In this document: piece by piece, positions 31,784 to 40,804 of the stretch
Layout of the letters: each line of letters begins with the position of its first letter
Numbering within the stretch: the first letter of the stretch is position 1
From: Butyrivibrio sp. YAB3001
GTDB lineage: Bacteria; Bacillota; Clostridia; Lachnospirales; Lachnospiraceae
Direction: 5' to 3'
Length of the DNA stretch: 64,000 bases
Assembly (NCBI RefSeq): GCF_900112195.1
Contig: NZ_FOKR01000010.1
Span: 1 to 64,000 of the forward strand
Program-made: the position numbers and the translations under genes
Notes under the pieces: model-generated
What the model was told of the DNA's origin: nothing
The model's database searches: none
What the model saw: the letters and a program-made list of their open reading frames with translations, nothing else

Positions 31784-33976
31784 TTATTCTTTATCCATCA
31801 TAAGCTCCCACAACTCTTCATCAGTTAAATGCTTTTTTATTCGAAGGATTAGGTGTACTTTATTGCCTCCGGCTTCCTGCTGGAACATTCGCTGCCATTT
31901 ATAAAAATGAGGTCCATCGCCCTGAAAACGAAGATAACTCATAAGACCTTTGGCAACATAGTAGGATTGCCTTATGTCTGCTTCACAATCATTTTCAAAA
32001 AAGCCTTCAAATATACCATTTTCAGTGGCTCTCATTTTGGTATAGCCTTCTTGGAATGCCTTTGCTGCAAGTCCTGCTTCGAAAAAGGCTTTTAGAAAAA
32101 CAGGACTGCCGGAAGTACTATTATCAAGTGGATTTAATTCATCTTCCTGCATTTTTGTATCAGTCAGGCAGTATGTCATGGCTTTGCAGGCATGCAATGC
32201 CCCAAGATAGCCGTAATAATGATAATTGACCTGCCATATTAAAAGTTTTTCAAGGAGGTGTTTCTTATCATCCGTAAGCATGTCTTTTACCATTTGGCAC
32301 TTATTCAGATATTCTTCATATCCGTTTACTGCGCCTTCTATGACATTAAGATAATCATCAATCTGTTCTTTTAAAGTCTTTTTATCTGAAAACCAGCGCC
32401 ATTCGTCTGCGGAAGCTGTAATAACAGGATTATTCTTATTGAAGCCGGTAATAAAGGCGGTTATCAAAGATCTGGCTCCATGGTTTGCAAATTGCTCTCC
32501 TGCGTGATCATCCTCATTTGGTCCGTAGGAAGGGCAAAACTTTGGCCATAATCTATAGAGTTCTGCTACTTCTTCAGAATGTGAACTACCAAAATATCTG
32601 TCGCAGTAATCTTTTCTGATATTTAAAGTAAACTGTTCTATTTCATTATCTAAATTTGCTGTACAACCATCAGCAACATGTCTTAACTCCGAAAGCTTTC
32701 CATTCTCATCTTTCCAGCAATTTGCTATTAAATTTAAATAGTAAGCATGGGGCTTGATATTTGAACAGTTGATGATCCAGAAATCATCAGCATTTTTCTC
32801 ATATACATTGAGTAATTCTTTTACCACAAATTCGGGAGAATTCGGAAGCATTGTCATCTGCGCAGCTGCCTGAAGGTCGTAAAAAGATGCATGATAATAG
32901 ATTCCATGTCTTCCTTTGGTACCGGCTTCAGGAAGGGCATAAACTCTAGGGTTATGGTTGCCCTGCCTGCGTGAGACCATCTTACCAAAACCGTTGTCAG
33001 CCCAAATAAAGATTATGTCATCGGGAAGATCGATAAAACCTTTTTTGTACAGTTCCATGATCTCACCGTAGAGATTACTGCAAAAAATTGCATTTTCGTC
33101 ATAACTTTTTACAAGATTATACTGTTTACGAATAAGCCTGCTGATAAGCGCTCCTCTTTTTTCATCTGTATCATAAGTTGGATCATCTAACCAGAATGGT
33201 CGGTCGCCCTGCCCTCTAAAGCCAAGATTCCAAATTACCTTGTAGTTCTTTTGCTTCTCTATTGCATCTATCCAGAGTTTTTCAAAAAGTTCTGGATATT
33301 TATCGTAAGATGCTTCAAGGTCCGGGTAAGCTCGCGCAAACATTTGTGCTCCGAGAGGTTCTGCGTGGTGATGTGTGATCCAAAGACCCATATCAGAGGC
33401 AAGTTGATTATAAATATGCGCATTTTCATCTGTTCCGGGAATTACCATATTTCCGCCACAGCGAAGAAGCGCTTCAAAAGCCATTCTCCAAGGAAGCAAT
33501 GTATCTCCATTAGGATTCCAGGAATCAATAAGAACTTCATCATTTACAAACCAGCCTCTGAATCTAACAGGAAAAGGCTTGGATGCAAAGTGATAGTTAT
33601 CGTCAACTTCATAGACATCTTTTTTTACAAAATTCTGCTCGTTCCAAAACCAGAATTCATTTACTCCGAGAAATACTTTACTGACATGGTATATTCCATA
33701 AATGAATCCAAAATCATCAGAAGCAGAAATCTCAAGACACTGGCCTTTTTCTTCGCAGTTATCTACGCCTTTTAGCCTGATCTCAAAGCACTGCGCTTCT
33801 ACGTAAGGCTCTTTTTTTAATGATATGCAAATTCCTTTATTGTCAGACTTGGTGCATGTATTGGCTATATCTCTTTCAAGGGAAGTTATAGCGTATTGCA
33901 CTGCTTTAGAGAAATTATTCTTGTCTGCTATATATGTATTACTTGTAATCAGGTTAGATTTATCTTTTGTACTCAT
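31784..33976 (-). CDS. GH115 xylan alpha-1,2-glucuronidase
   Basis: 730 residues without signal peptide, so intracellular. The family core is easily seen: KPFPVRFRGWFVNDEVLI, then LLRCGGNMVIPGTDENAH, HHHAEPLGAQMFARAYP, NLGFRGQGDRPFW and HGIYYHASFYDLQ. GH115 enzymes remove (4-O-methyl)glucuronic acid from xylan or xylo-oligosaccharides. It is shorter than many members, missing part of the C-terminal beta domain typical of secreted forms. The ankyrin-GH43 gene lies directly upstream on the same strand, separated by about 150 bases, fitting joint intracellular xylo-oligosaccharide breakdown. Confidence 0.93.
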   Translation of the reverse strand: MSTKDKSNLITSNTYIADKNNFSKAVQYAITSLERDIANTCTKSDNKGICISLKKEPYVEAQCFEIRLKGVDNCEEKGQCLEISASDDFGFIYGIYHVSKVFLGVNEFWFWNEQNFVKKDVYEVDDNYHFASKPFPVRFRGWFVNDEVLIDSWNPNGDTLLPWRMAFEALLRCGGNMVIPGTDENAHIYNQLASDMGLWITHHHAEPLGAQMFARAYPDLEASYDKYPELFEKLWIDAIEKQKNYKVIWNLGFRGQGDRPFWLDDPTYDTDEKRGALISRLIRKQYNLVKSYDENAIFCSNLYGEIMELYKKGFIDLPDDIIFIWADNGFGKMVSRRQGNHNPRVYALPEAGTKGRHGIYYHASFYDLQAAAQMTMLPNSPEFVVKELLNVYEKNADDFWIINCSNIKPHAYYLNLIANCWKDENGKLSELRHVADGCTANLDNEIEQFTLNIRKDYCDRYFGSSHSEEVAELYRLWPKFCPSYGPNEDDHAGEQFANHGARSLITAFITGFNKNNPVITASADEWRWFSDKKTLKEQIDDYLNVIEGAVNGYEEYLNKCQMVKDMLTDDKKHLLEKLLIWQVNYHYYGYLGALHACKAMTYCLTDTKMQEDELNPLDNSTSGSPVFLKAFFEAGLAAKAFQEGYTKMRATENGIFEGFFENDCEADIRQSYYVAKGLMSYLRFQGDGPHFYKWQRMFQQEAGGNKVHLILRIKKHLTDEELWELMMDKE

Positions 33977-34128
33977 TTTTTCTTTGACAACTCCCTTATA
34001 ATGACCTTGGAATCATACTCTGCGTTGTCTGGCAACTTCTGCTTCACCACTTGTTATGCTACGCTTTTTTTGCAAAATCTGTCAAATCTGTATTGTTACA
34101 TCTACGGTATAAATAATAGGAGCAATAA

Positions 34129-36018
34129 TCACAGTCCATGAGAATATTGCTCCTGAGAGAAATCAACTACAAGATCATCGTTCCCTGCGTAGGCATACAT
34201 TCCCACAAGTGCTCCGGTAAATCGTTTTCCTTTGCTAAGACCTTCATCGCACAGGTAAAAGACATTGCTGAGATTCTTGAATTCTTTTTCGCAGTCAGCA
34301 CCATCAAATTGATATAAAAGTTTTCTTTCGAGGTAATTGGTAGTCATCTTTAATCGTATAGTTTTTATATCTGAGGCAATCGCTTCTTTAGCCAGTTCAA
34401 ATCTATCTTCATCTCCAATATGTTCATTGGCATAAAGATAAAGATTGCCGTCTCGGGATGTTATTCCGAACTCAAGATAGGTATTTTCATCATAATATCC
34501 CGTAATTCCTGCGTTCTGGCCGTCCGACATCTTTGGAATAACAAGCGTTACTTCATAAATAAAAGAAAATGATGTCTGTCTTCTTAGGACTAAGTTTCTA
34601 CTCTCTAAACTGGAAAGCGGTGCTCTGCTTCCTCTGATTGAAAATATGCCGGTTTCTTTGTTATATAGGACATCTCCCTTTTTAAATGGTCTGGGAGTCA
34701 TATAGTCAAAAGGAAGACCGCACTCAGAAATTTTAAATTGATCATCAAATGGTGCATCCTTAAAGGGCTTTATCTGCATTGCCGATGGACCTTTGAGATT
34801 ATTTACAATAGGCCATCCATCTGCGGTCCAGGTGACAGGATCAAGAGCCGTTTCGCGTCCAAGAATGCTGTAACCATCACCTATAGTCCTTCCGCATAGA
34901 TAGACCATGTACCATCTGCCATCCTGAGTCTCTACGAGATCACCATGACCGCATCTTTGTATTGCCGCATCAGGATTATCCTGCCTCATTATGGGATTAT
35001 AAGGACACGGTTCATAGTTGCCAAAAAGCTCTTTTGACCTGGAGACTGTAACTCTGTGTCCCAGTCCGGTTCCTCCTTCTGCTTCGAGAAGATAATAATA
35101 ACCATCTTTTTTATAAAGATGTGGTCCCTCTGGGGCTCTTTTGTGGTCACCGTAAAAAAGAAGCTGTGCTTCAGATATTTTTCGAGTTCCGTATTTATTA
35201 AGCTCAAATATTCTGGCACCTCTGTTAAGAAGCATATATCTTTTCCCATCATCATCATTGAAAATGCTTGGGTCTATGCCATCTTCATCAATGAATACCG
35301 GCTTGGAATATGGCCCCTCCGGATTTTCAGAGTACAAAACCACCTGTCTTCTGTAGACAGGCGGAACATCATTTAATCTATATGTGGCTGTAATGTAGAA
35401 TTTTCCCTCGTAAAAAGAAATGTCGGGCGCCCAGTAACCTCTTCCACCCTCAAGTTCATCAAGATATGCCCAGTCCGGGGTTGTTATGGCATGACCTATT
35501 ATCTCCCAGTGAATCAGATCCTTAGAATGGGATATCGGTATGCAGGGAAAAAAGATGAACGAGGAATTGACCATGTAGTAGTCATCACCCACGCGACATA
35601 TGGATGGATCAGGAAAAAAGCCTGATCTTACAGGGTTCTTATAGTATTCATCATATTTATGACCATAACGTTTTTCGAGGTAGTTTTCTATTTCTTTTCC
35701 CTCGGACTTATGAACAATGTCCCAACTGGTTACAAGATCATGGTCTCCTTCAAAAGGATCCATCCCACATCTCTCAATCAGATATCTGAAAAGCTCGATA
35801 TTCCCGGACTCTGCGGCATAATGAAGTACATTTCTATGTGAACTATCATATTCATTAAGGCTTATCCGTGAATACTCAACCAGATACTTTACTAACTCAA
35901 GGCTTCCCTTTTTTGCTGCGTCAAATAAAGATTCTTTACTGACAAGATTTGGATCATTAATAAGAATACTTTTAACTTCATCAAGATTGCTTTCTGCAAT
36001 TGCTTTTGATAAATCCAT
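34129..36018 (-). CDS. Ankyrin-repeat / GH43 beta-xylosidase-arabinofuranosidase fusion
   Basis: 629 residues, no signal peptide. Residues 1-115 are about three ankyrin repeats (LFDAAKKGSLELVKYLVE, then NVLHYAAESGNIELFRYLIE). A GH43 five-bladed propeller follows from about 130, with the catalytic base Asp137 in GFFPDPS, the APDIS aspartate and the EGPHLYKKDG glutamate. A C-terminal beta-sandwich (about 440-629) of the xylosidase type completes it. AGAGG precedes the ATG. The ankyrin part may hold the enzyme in a complex or at a partner protein; such fusion is uncommon among glycosidases. It is encoded with GH115. Confidence 0.9.
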   Translation of the reverse strand: MDLSKAIAESNLDEVKSILINDPNLVSKESLFDAAKKGSLELVKYLVEYSRISLNEYDSSHRNVLHYAAESGNIELFRYLIERCGMDPFEGDHDLVTSWDIVHKSEGKEIENYLEKRYGHKYDEYYKNPVRSGFFPDPSICRVGDDYYMVNSSFIFFPCIPISHSKDLIHWEIIGHAITTPDWAYLDELEGGRGYWAPDISFYEGKFYITATYRLNDVPPVYRRQVVLYSENPEGPYSKPVFIDEDGIDPSIFNDDDGKRYMLLNRGARIFELNKYGTRKISEAQLLFYGDHKRAPEGPHLYKKDGYYYLLEAEGGTGLGHRVTVSRSKELFGNYEPCPYNPIMRQDNPDAAIQRCGHGDLVETQDGRWYMVYLCGRTIGDGYSILGRETALDPVTWTADGWPIVNNLKGPSAMQIKPFKDAPFDDQFKISECGLPFDYMTPRPFKKGDVLYNKETGIFSIRGSRAPLSSLESRNLVLRRQTSFSFIYEVTLVIPKMSDGQNAGITGYYDENTYLEFGITSRDGNLYLYANEHIGDEDRFELAKEAIASDIKTIRLKMTTNYLERKLLYQFDGADCEKEFKNLSNVFYLCDEGLSKGKRFTGALVGMYAYAGNDDLVVDFSQEQYSHGL

Positions 36019-36215
36019 AATTCCTCTTTTCCTTGGATGTTTTTATGTCTACTCTTTTTATTATAAGCAAAAAGATTCTTCAAAGAAAATCGCATTGACT
36101 ACGTTTTTTATGTTTTTACATCTTCTTTTTTCTTTTCCCTATTTGCTATATGAGATTAATCGTTAAACATGATTTTCACCAATTTTTGTACTGTAAGTTC
36201 GTGAATTTTTATTTC

Positions 36216-36254
36216 ATGTAAGCGGTTACATTGCGATGAATACTGTGCTATGAT
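36216..36254 (+). promoter_or_regulatory. cre-like operator overlapping the pectate lyase promoter
   Basis: ATGTAAGCGGTTACAT (36216-36231) fits the CcpA cre consensus WTGNAANCGNWNNCAW at every position. Its right arm TTACAT is also the -35 element, followed by 17 bases and TATGAT (36249-36254). Binding of CcpA or a LacI-type repressor there would block the polymerase. The rest of 36019-36316 shows no gene. Confidence 0.75.
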
Positions 36255-36316
36255 GAGTACATGTTTTTATTGAGTGGGGGCTCAAAAACTATGAAAAAGT
36301 GTGTGGAGGAAAAGAA

Positions 36317-37864
36317 ATGCAGAACAAATTATTTTCAAAACTAATTGTAACTGCAGCTGTAGTCTCAACTGTTGTTGCAGGAATCTTTGCGCCAAGTTCT
36401 AATATTACAGCACAGGCAGCATCAACGACTTCGGTTTCAAATGGATGGTATTACATCAAAAACGTCAACAGTCAATTGTATGTAGAAGTGGCAGGATCTT
36501 CTGACGCTAAGGGGGCTAACGTTCAGCAGGGACAAGGTACTGGCACTGCTAATCAGAAATGGTATGTTGAGAATAAGGGGAACGGGTACATAACCATTAA
36601 AAGCGGCATGAGCAATGGCTATTATCTTGATGTAAACGGAGGCAAGAAGGTAAATGGGACAAACATTCAGGTGTGGCCTTCTAACGGAAAAGATTCACAG
36701 AAGTTTAAAGCAGTAACTATTTCAAATGGTGTTGTAGCTCTTACAACCAAATGCTCGTCAGGTAAACAGGCTGTTGATGTTTACGAATGGTCAACTTCAG
36801 CTGGTGGAAATATAGCTACTTGGGAATATAACGGACTTGCTTGTCAGCAGTTCAAATTTGAGTCCTGCAATGGCAGTTCAAATTCCGGTGGTGGAAATAA
36901 TTCGGGCGGTAATTCAGGAAGTGGCTCAGGAAGCGGAAATCAGACTCCATCAGGCAATACCATTACAGTAAAAAATGGTGGAACAAGCCTCTCTGACGCG
37001 ATAAATAAAGCAAGCAAAGGAACAACAATTGTAATTGACGGAACCATAAAGAGCGGCGCAGTTAATCTTAAGAGTGGTGTGAACATTACAGGTAAGAACA
37101 ACGCTACAATAGATTTTTCATCGACTCGTGGAAACTCAGGAAGGGGAATCACAATCTCCGGATCTGGAAGCACTCTTTCAAATTTCACAGTTAAGAATGC
37201 TGCTGACAATGGTATCTTTATCGATGGAAATAATAATACTTTTAGAAACGTAACCTGCTGTTACAACAAAGATGCAGGATTCCAGATTAGCAATGGCGGA
37301 TCTAATAACAAGTTCTATAGCTGTTATTCACATCATAACGCTGATCCCAAAGGCGAAAATGCTGACGGTTTTGCTTGTAAGCTTCATTCCGGAGCCGGAA
37401 ACTATTTTGAAGATTGCGTAGCTGAATATAACAGTGATGATGGCTGGGATCTTTATGCAGCTCACGGTGCTGTAACATTCAAAAACTGCAGAGCTAATTA
37501 CAATGGGTATTGTGACGGAATCTATGGCGATGGTAATGGATTCAAGCTTGGAGGTGTTGATAACAAGACTCCAGGTGTTGCAGCGCACATTGATCCTCTT
37601 AATCATGTGTTAGAAGGATGCTCAGCCGTAGGCAATTATGCATCCGGTTTTGACCGTAACAACCAGAGTGGTGTTGTAACCATGAAAAAATGTATTGCTG
37701 ATGGTAACAAGAAATACAACTATAACTGGCCAAAGGAAGGAACTCCTTCAGCTCTTGGCAAGAAGGTTACATTTGGTACAGCTATTATAGACAGCTGCAC
37801 ATCAAAAAATGGAAAGAACAACCTTAAAGGAGCTACATTAAAGGGAAATTGCTCAGGATTCTGA
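36317..37864 (+). CDS. Secreted pectate lyase, CBM13 (ricin-type) plus PL9
   Basis: 515 residues from ATG 36317 (GGAGG upstream; the in-frame GTG at 36299 precedes that site). A Sec signal ends near AQAAS (about residue 35). Residues 40-185 are a ricin-type beta-trefoil with repeated QxW motifs (NQKWYV, SQKFKA, CQQFKFE). A Gly/Ser linker leads to a right-handed beta-helix (about 215-515) with the PL9 hallmark GENADGFACKLHSG and the following EYNSDDGWDLY; the lysine is the probable base. It cleaves polygalacturonate outside the cell. The gene stands alone between a cre-controlled promoter and a terminator. Confidence 0.93.
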   Translation: MQNKLFSKLIVTAAVVSTVVAGIFAPSSNITAQAASTTSVSNGWYYIKNVNSQLYVEVAGSSDAKGANVQQGQGTGTANQKWYVENKGNGYITIKSGMSNGYYLDVNGGKKVNGTNIQVWPSNGKDSQKFKAVTISNGVVALTTKCSSGKQAVDVYEWSTSAGGNIATWEYNGLACQQFKFESCNGSSNSGGGNNSGGNSGSGSGSGNQTPSGNTITVKNGGTSLSDAINKASKGTTIVIDGTIKSGAVNLKSGVNITGKNNATIDFSSTRGNSGRGITISGSGSTLSNFTVKNAADNGIFIDGNNNTFRNVTCCYNKDAGFQISNGGSNNKFYSCYSHHNADPKGENADGFACKLHSGAGNYFEDCVAEYNSDDGWDLYAAHGAVTFKNCRANYNGYCDGIYGDGNGFKLGGVDNKTPGVAAHIDPLNHVLEGCSAVGNYASGFDRNNQSGVVTMKKCIADGNKKYNYNWPKEGTPSALGKKVTFGTAIIDSCTSKNGKNNLKGATLKGNCSGF

Positions 37865-37884
37865 TCATATAAATATTTAAAAAC

Positions 37885-37936
37885 AAAACTGCTCAGCTTT
37901 ATGAATGATAACATAAAGAATGAGCAGTTTTTAATA
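37885..37936 (+). terminator. Terminator after the pectate lyase
   Basis: AAAACTGCTCA / TGAGCAGTTTT outer arms and CTTTATG / CATAAAG inner arms, ending in a short T run. Confidence 0.8.
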
Positions 37937-37986
37937 TCAAATTTATTATATAATAAGCATAAGTTCATTTTATAGAGGAATAAAAT

Positions 37987-39048
37987 ATGCCTGAAAAGAA
38001 ATCTGCTAAGACTAACACTCAAAAATTTAATTCTATTACAGATCAGCTTCCTGATTTTACGCATCAGTATTTTTACTCAGGGACATCCGGCAAAGCAATT
38101 CTTACAAGAATATCCTATGCGCTTGATATCAAATATTTTCTGGAATTTGCTGTGAATTACTATCCTTATTTTACGGATAAGCAGGTAAAAGAACTTTCAA
38201 TTGAGGATATCAGGCAGATAAAGGCCACAGATATTGATGATTTTCTTACCTGGATGGATGAAAATCAGCACCTTTCAGAAAGAACACGCGCAAGGCGCAG
38301 ATCATCGATATCGGGAATTTTTGAATATCTCATAAATACTGAAAGAAAGCTGGATTATAACCCAGTTGCAGGTTCTTTATCAGTAGAAATCCCAGAAAAT
38401 GAATATGTAATCTATCTGAATATTGATGAACAGGAGCAGCTCCTTAACTGTATCCGCTATGGGACAGGATTAACTCAAAGGCAACTTATATTTCATGAAA
38501 AATATAAGAAAAGAGATCTGGCAATTGTATTTCTTTTCCTGGATACCGGACTTAGAATATCAGAGCTTCAAGCCCTCAATGTTAATGATGTGATTATCTA
38601 CGAAGATCTCATAGATCCTGAAAAAAACGAGTGTTATGTTTTAGCTCTCAGGAAGGGGAAAAAGAAATCCGGAACTACATCTAAGGTATATTTTTCGGAT
38701 GAATCCAAGGAGTATATTACAGAATATCTGGACTCTCGCAAGGTACTTGGTGAAAAGTTCACGGAAAACACGCCTCTTTTTACCACTAATACCGGAGACA
38801 GGTTGTCCATTCGCGAAATCCAACAAATGCTGAAAAAGTATGTGGCCGCGTCTTTAAAAAGAACAGACATCAGCGTCCACAAACTTCGTTCCAGCTTTGC
38901 TATGGAGTTTTATAAGCATGAAAAAAATATTCTGGTGCTTCAGCAGCGCATGGGGCATCGATCAATCAATGCTACGAATATCTATGCCAGAGCCAGCGAC
39001 CGCGAGGAAGCAGTCAAGAATTCAAGAAACTGGCGGAATAATAAATAA
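37987..39048 (+). CDS. Tyrosine recombinase (XerC/XerD-like)
   Basis: 353 residues. The N-terminal SAM-like domain (about 20-125) is followed by the catalytic domain with Arg in TGLRISELQALN, HKLRSSFA (His-x2-Arg), MGHRSINAT (His) and the nucleophile Tyr in NIYARAS. It resembles the core-type Xer proteins with an N-terminal extension rather than phage integrases. No attachment site, excisionase or other mobile genes surround it, so chromosome dimer resolution or a minor recombinase role is likelier than mobility. AGAGGA precedes the ATG. It converges with the DUF2798 gene, whose stop directly adjoins its own. Confidence 0.88.
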   Translation: MPEKKSAKTNTQKFNSITDQLPDFTHQYFYSGTSGKAILTRISYALDIKYFLEFAVNYYPYFTDKQVKELSIEDIRQIKATDIDDFLTWMDENQHLSERTRARRRSSISGIFEYLINTERKLDYNPVAGSLSVEIPENEYVIYLNIDEQEQLLNCIRYGTGLTQRQLIFHEKYKKRDLAIVFLFLDTGLRISELQALNVNDVIIYEDLIDPEKNECYVLALRKGKKKSGTTSKVYFSDESKEYITEYLDSRKVLGEKFTENTPLFTTNTGDRLSIREIQQMLKKYVAASLKRTDISVHKLRSSFAMEFYKHEKNILVLQQRMGHRSINATNIYARASDREEAVKNSRNWRNNK

Positions 39049-39522
39049 TTACTTCTTTGCAAATCTTTTTACAAAGAATCCAAATACGTTACGTACCAAA
39101 GGTCCGGCAAAGAAAATCTGCCAGCAAAGGGCCATTGGGAAGTTGAGTGCTGTAGTCTGTAGCCATACTGCTACAATTTCTTTTCCTGAGTTTTTGAAAA
39201 GTAAAGTTGCTGCAAAGCTCATCAGTGGGCACATGAGGCAAACTGACATGGCAGAAATGGCAAGAATGATCATGATCATTGGATCCTTACCGGGGGTTAC
39301 AAATCTGAAAGCAAGCTTCTGTGCGAGCTTTCCTACAAATAATAATTCTAAAGCTATGGCTATTGGCCACATGATCAATATTTCTTCAAATGCTGCGAGA
39401 AAAACAAAGTTCTGCATTCCGCCAACGTTAAGTGCGATGTTGTAGCAGATCATTGCATAAACCATGACGAATGCCATGAAAATGGTGAAAATTACATCCT
39501 GAAACTTATTTTGTGGTAACAT
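39049..39522 (-). CDS. DUF2798-family membrane protein
   Basis: 157 residues with four hydrophobic segments arranged as two similar halves: a MAFVMVYAMICYNIAL half, and a second half with ALNFPMALCWQIFFAGPLVR, the paired pattern of DUF2798. AAAGGAG stands eight bases before the ATG, which supports this strand over the long plus-strand frame across the same bases. Function unknown. It sits alone, ending exactly where the recombinase gene ends. Confidence 0.8.
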   Translation of the reverse strand: MLPQNKFQDVIFTIFMAFVMVYAMICYNIALNVGGMQNFVFLAAFEEILIMWPIAIALELLFVGKLAQKLAFRFVTPGKDPMIMIILAISAMSVCLMCPLMSFAATLLFKNSGKEIVAVWLQTTALNFPMALCWQIFFAGPLVRNVFGFFVKRFAKK

Positions 39523-39704
39523 ATTAAGGTTCTCCTTTCAAAAAAAACGGGGAAGACTTAAGCGTGTTGTTCGTTAGCACTCGGTTCGAGTGTGCGTTTC
39601 CAATGTTACCAACTTTTACATCTTCTAAATTTTGTTTAGCAAGGTGTGATTATAGCAGAAAAAATTTCATGATGTAATACCTAAATTTTTGAATTTATAG
39701 GAAA

Positions 39705-39913
39705 TTAATTTTTATCAGTCAGGAATGAGTAAATTCTATTCCGATAATCGGGCACTGTATCAAATGCGGCGTGACCGTATCCTTTCATTACTGCTGCGGT
39801 ATCTTTTGCCATCTCATGTATTGTGTATTCTTTAGGGATCTCTTTTCCCCATGACCGAATTTAAAGTAATCCATATGAAAATCATTTACTGCAATAGTCA
39901 TTATTTCAGCCAT
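39705..39913 (-). pseudogene. Alpha/beta hydrolase with its middle deleted
   Basis: From ATG 39913 (GGGAG upstream) the frame reads MAEIMTIAVNDFHMDYFKFGHGEK, the start of a small alpha/beta hydrolase. It then switches: one register reads a few more codons to a stop, another continues with PKEYTIHEMAKDTAAVMKG, FDTVPDYRNRIYSFL to a stop at 39705-39707. These are the region before the nucleophile elbow and the very C-terminus of such enzymes. The GxSxG elbow and the catalytic His and Asp are missing. Confidence 0.5.
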
Positions 39914-39977
39914 TACTAATCTCCCACCATAGAAAAAAGTATTCATTTAAATCATACTAAATATTTTGTTTTTCGTT

Positions 39978-40742
39978 TTAGATATTGTAGTTTTTAGACT
40001 GTAGCAGTGTATAGTGTCCGTCAAATATTTCTTTGCAGATTTTAAGTTCCAGTTCCTGGCGGTGTCTGAAATGTTCAAGCAATGCATCGGTACCGGATAT
40101 TCCTTTTTCTTTTGCATAAGGAGAATTGTCAAAATACCACATCATCAAAGGAAACCACATTTCATTTCCTTTATCATCTGAGCGCTCTTTTCGGATGACA
40201 TCAATATTTGATGCTATGTCATCTGTTTCAAGATACATTATTTTGTACTCTTTTCCCGTAAGTGCTTCTTTAACTTCCGCATAAAAATCTAATATTTCCT
40301 GGTCAGTCTTTTTCTGGAAAAGAATCATATCCTCAACGATATTTTGAAAAAGAGAACACTCAAAAATATTGTTGTCGCTGTTCCAATTTTGAAGTCTTCT
40401 CAAGATAACATCTTTGAAAGATTCTGAGTTTAAGTTGCCGTTATAGATTTCATATTTCTCAAGATCTTTGTGAAAGCCCGGAATATCTGTAATAATCTTT
40501 GTATAGCAGATGATCTTATGATCATTTTCAGTAAAACTCTTCTCTTCTATTTCACTTCTAATATCATTGTATTTTTCAAGAATATCGTTATAGGTTGCTT
40601 CGTCCACATAAGCACACCATGCAAGCTCGACCGGAGAATAATCGCCTTCGCATATAGCTCTATGATCCGGATACTTCTCAGAAAGCCTTTTCACAAGTGT
40701 ACTCTTACCGCTTCCTTGTAATCCCTCGATAAAATAGTTCAT
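39978..40742 (-). CDS. P-loop NTPase, nucleoside/thymidylate-kinase-like
   Basis: 254 residues. The Walker A loop is at the N-terminus (EGLQGSGKSTL, residues 6-16). There is a DxxxxP-like CEGDYSP soon after, and an FECSLFQN segment near the centre like the substrate-side motif of deoxynucleoside kinases. The family is widespread in Lachnospiraceae as uncharacterised small kinases. The phosphate acceptor is not evident. GGGGG lies six bases before the ATG. The HD-domain gene is upstream on the same strand after about 60 bases, so co-transcription is possible. Confidence 0.75.
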   Translation of the reverse strand: MNYFIEGLQGSGKSTLVKRLSEKYPDHRAICEGDYSPVELAWCAYVDEATYNDILEKYNDIRSEIEEKSFTENDHKIICYTKIITDIPGFHKDLEKYEIYNGNLNSESFKDVILRRLQNWNSDNNIFECSLFQNIVEDMILFQKKTDQEILDFYAEVKEALTGKEYKIMYLETDDIASNIDVIRKERSDDKGNEMWFPLMMWYFDNSPYAKEKGISGTDALLEHFRHRQELELKICKEIFDGHYTLLQSKNYNI

Positions 40743-40804
40743 GCCATGCCCCCTTATTACTGATGTATATTGAGCTCATTGATAAATATTTCCAAAAAAC
40801 TTTT

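Noticed and set aside
37987-39048. Tyrosine recombinase as evidence of an integrated element
   Set aside because: No attachment repeats, tRNA, excisionase or phage or conjugation genes surround it.
38897-39445. 182-codon plus-strand frame
   Set aside because: It starts inside the recombinase gene and is antisense to a DUF2798 protein that has proper membrane helices and a strong ribosome binding site.
39573-39600. Possible CIRCE (HrcA) element because of TTAGCACTC
   Set aside because: The second half is only GAGTGTGCG at five bases distance; CIRCE needs a nine-base spacer and GAGTGCTAA.
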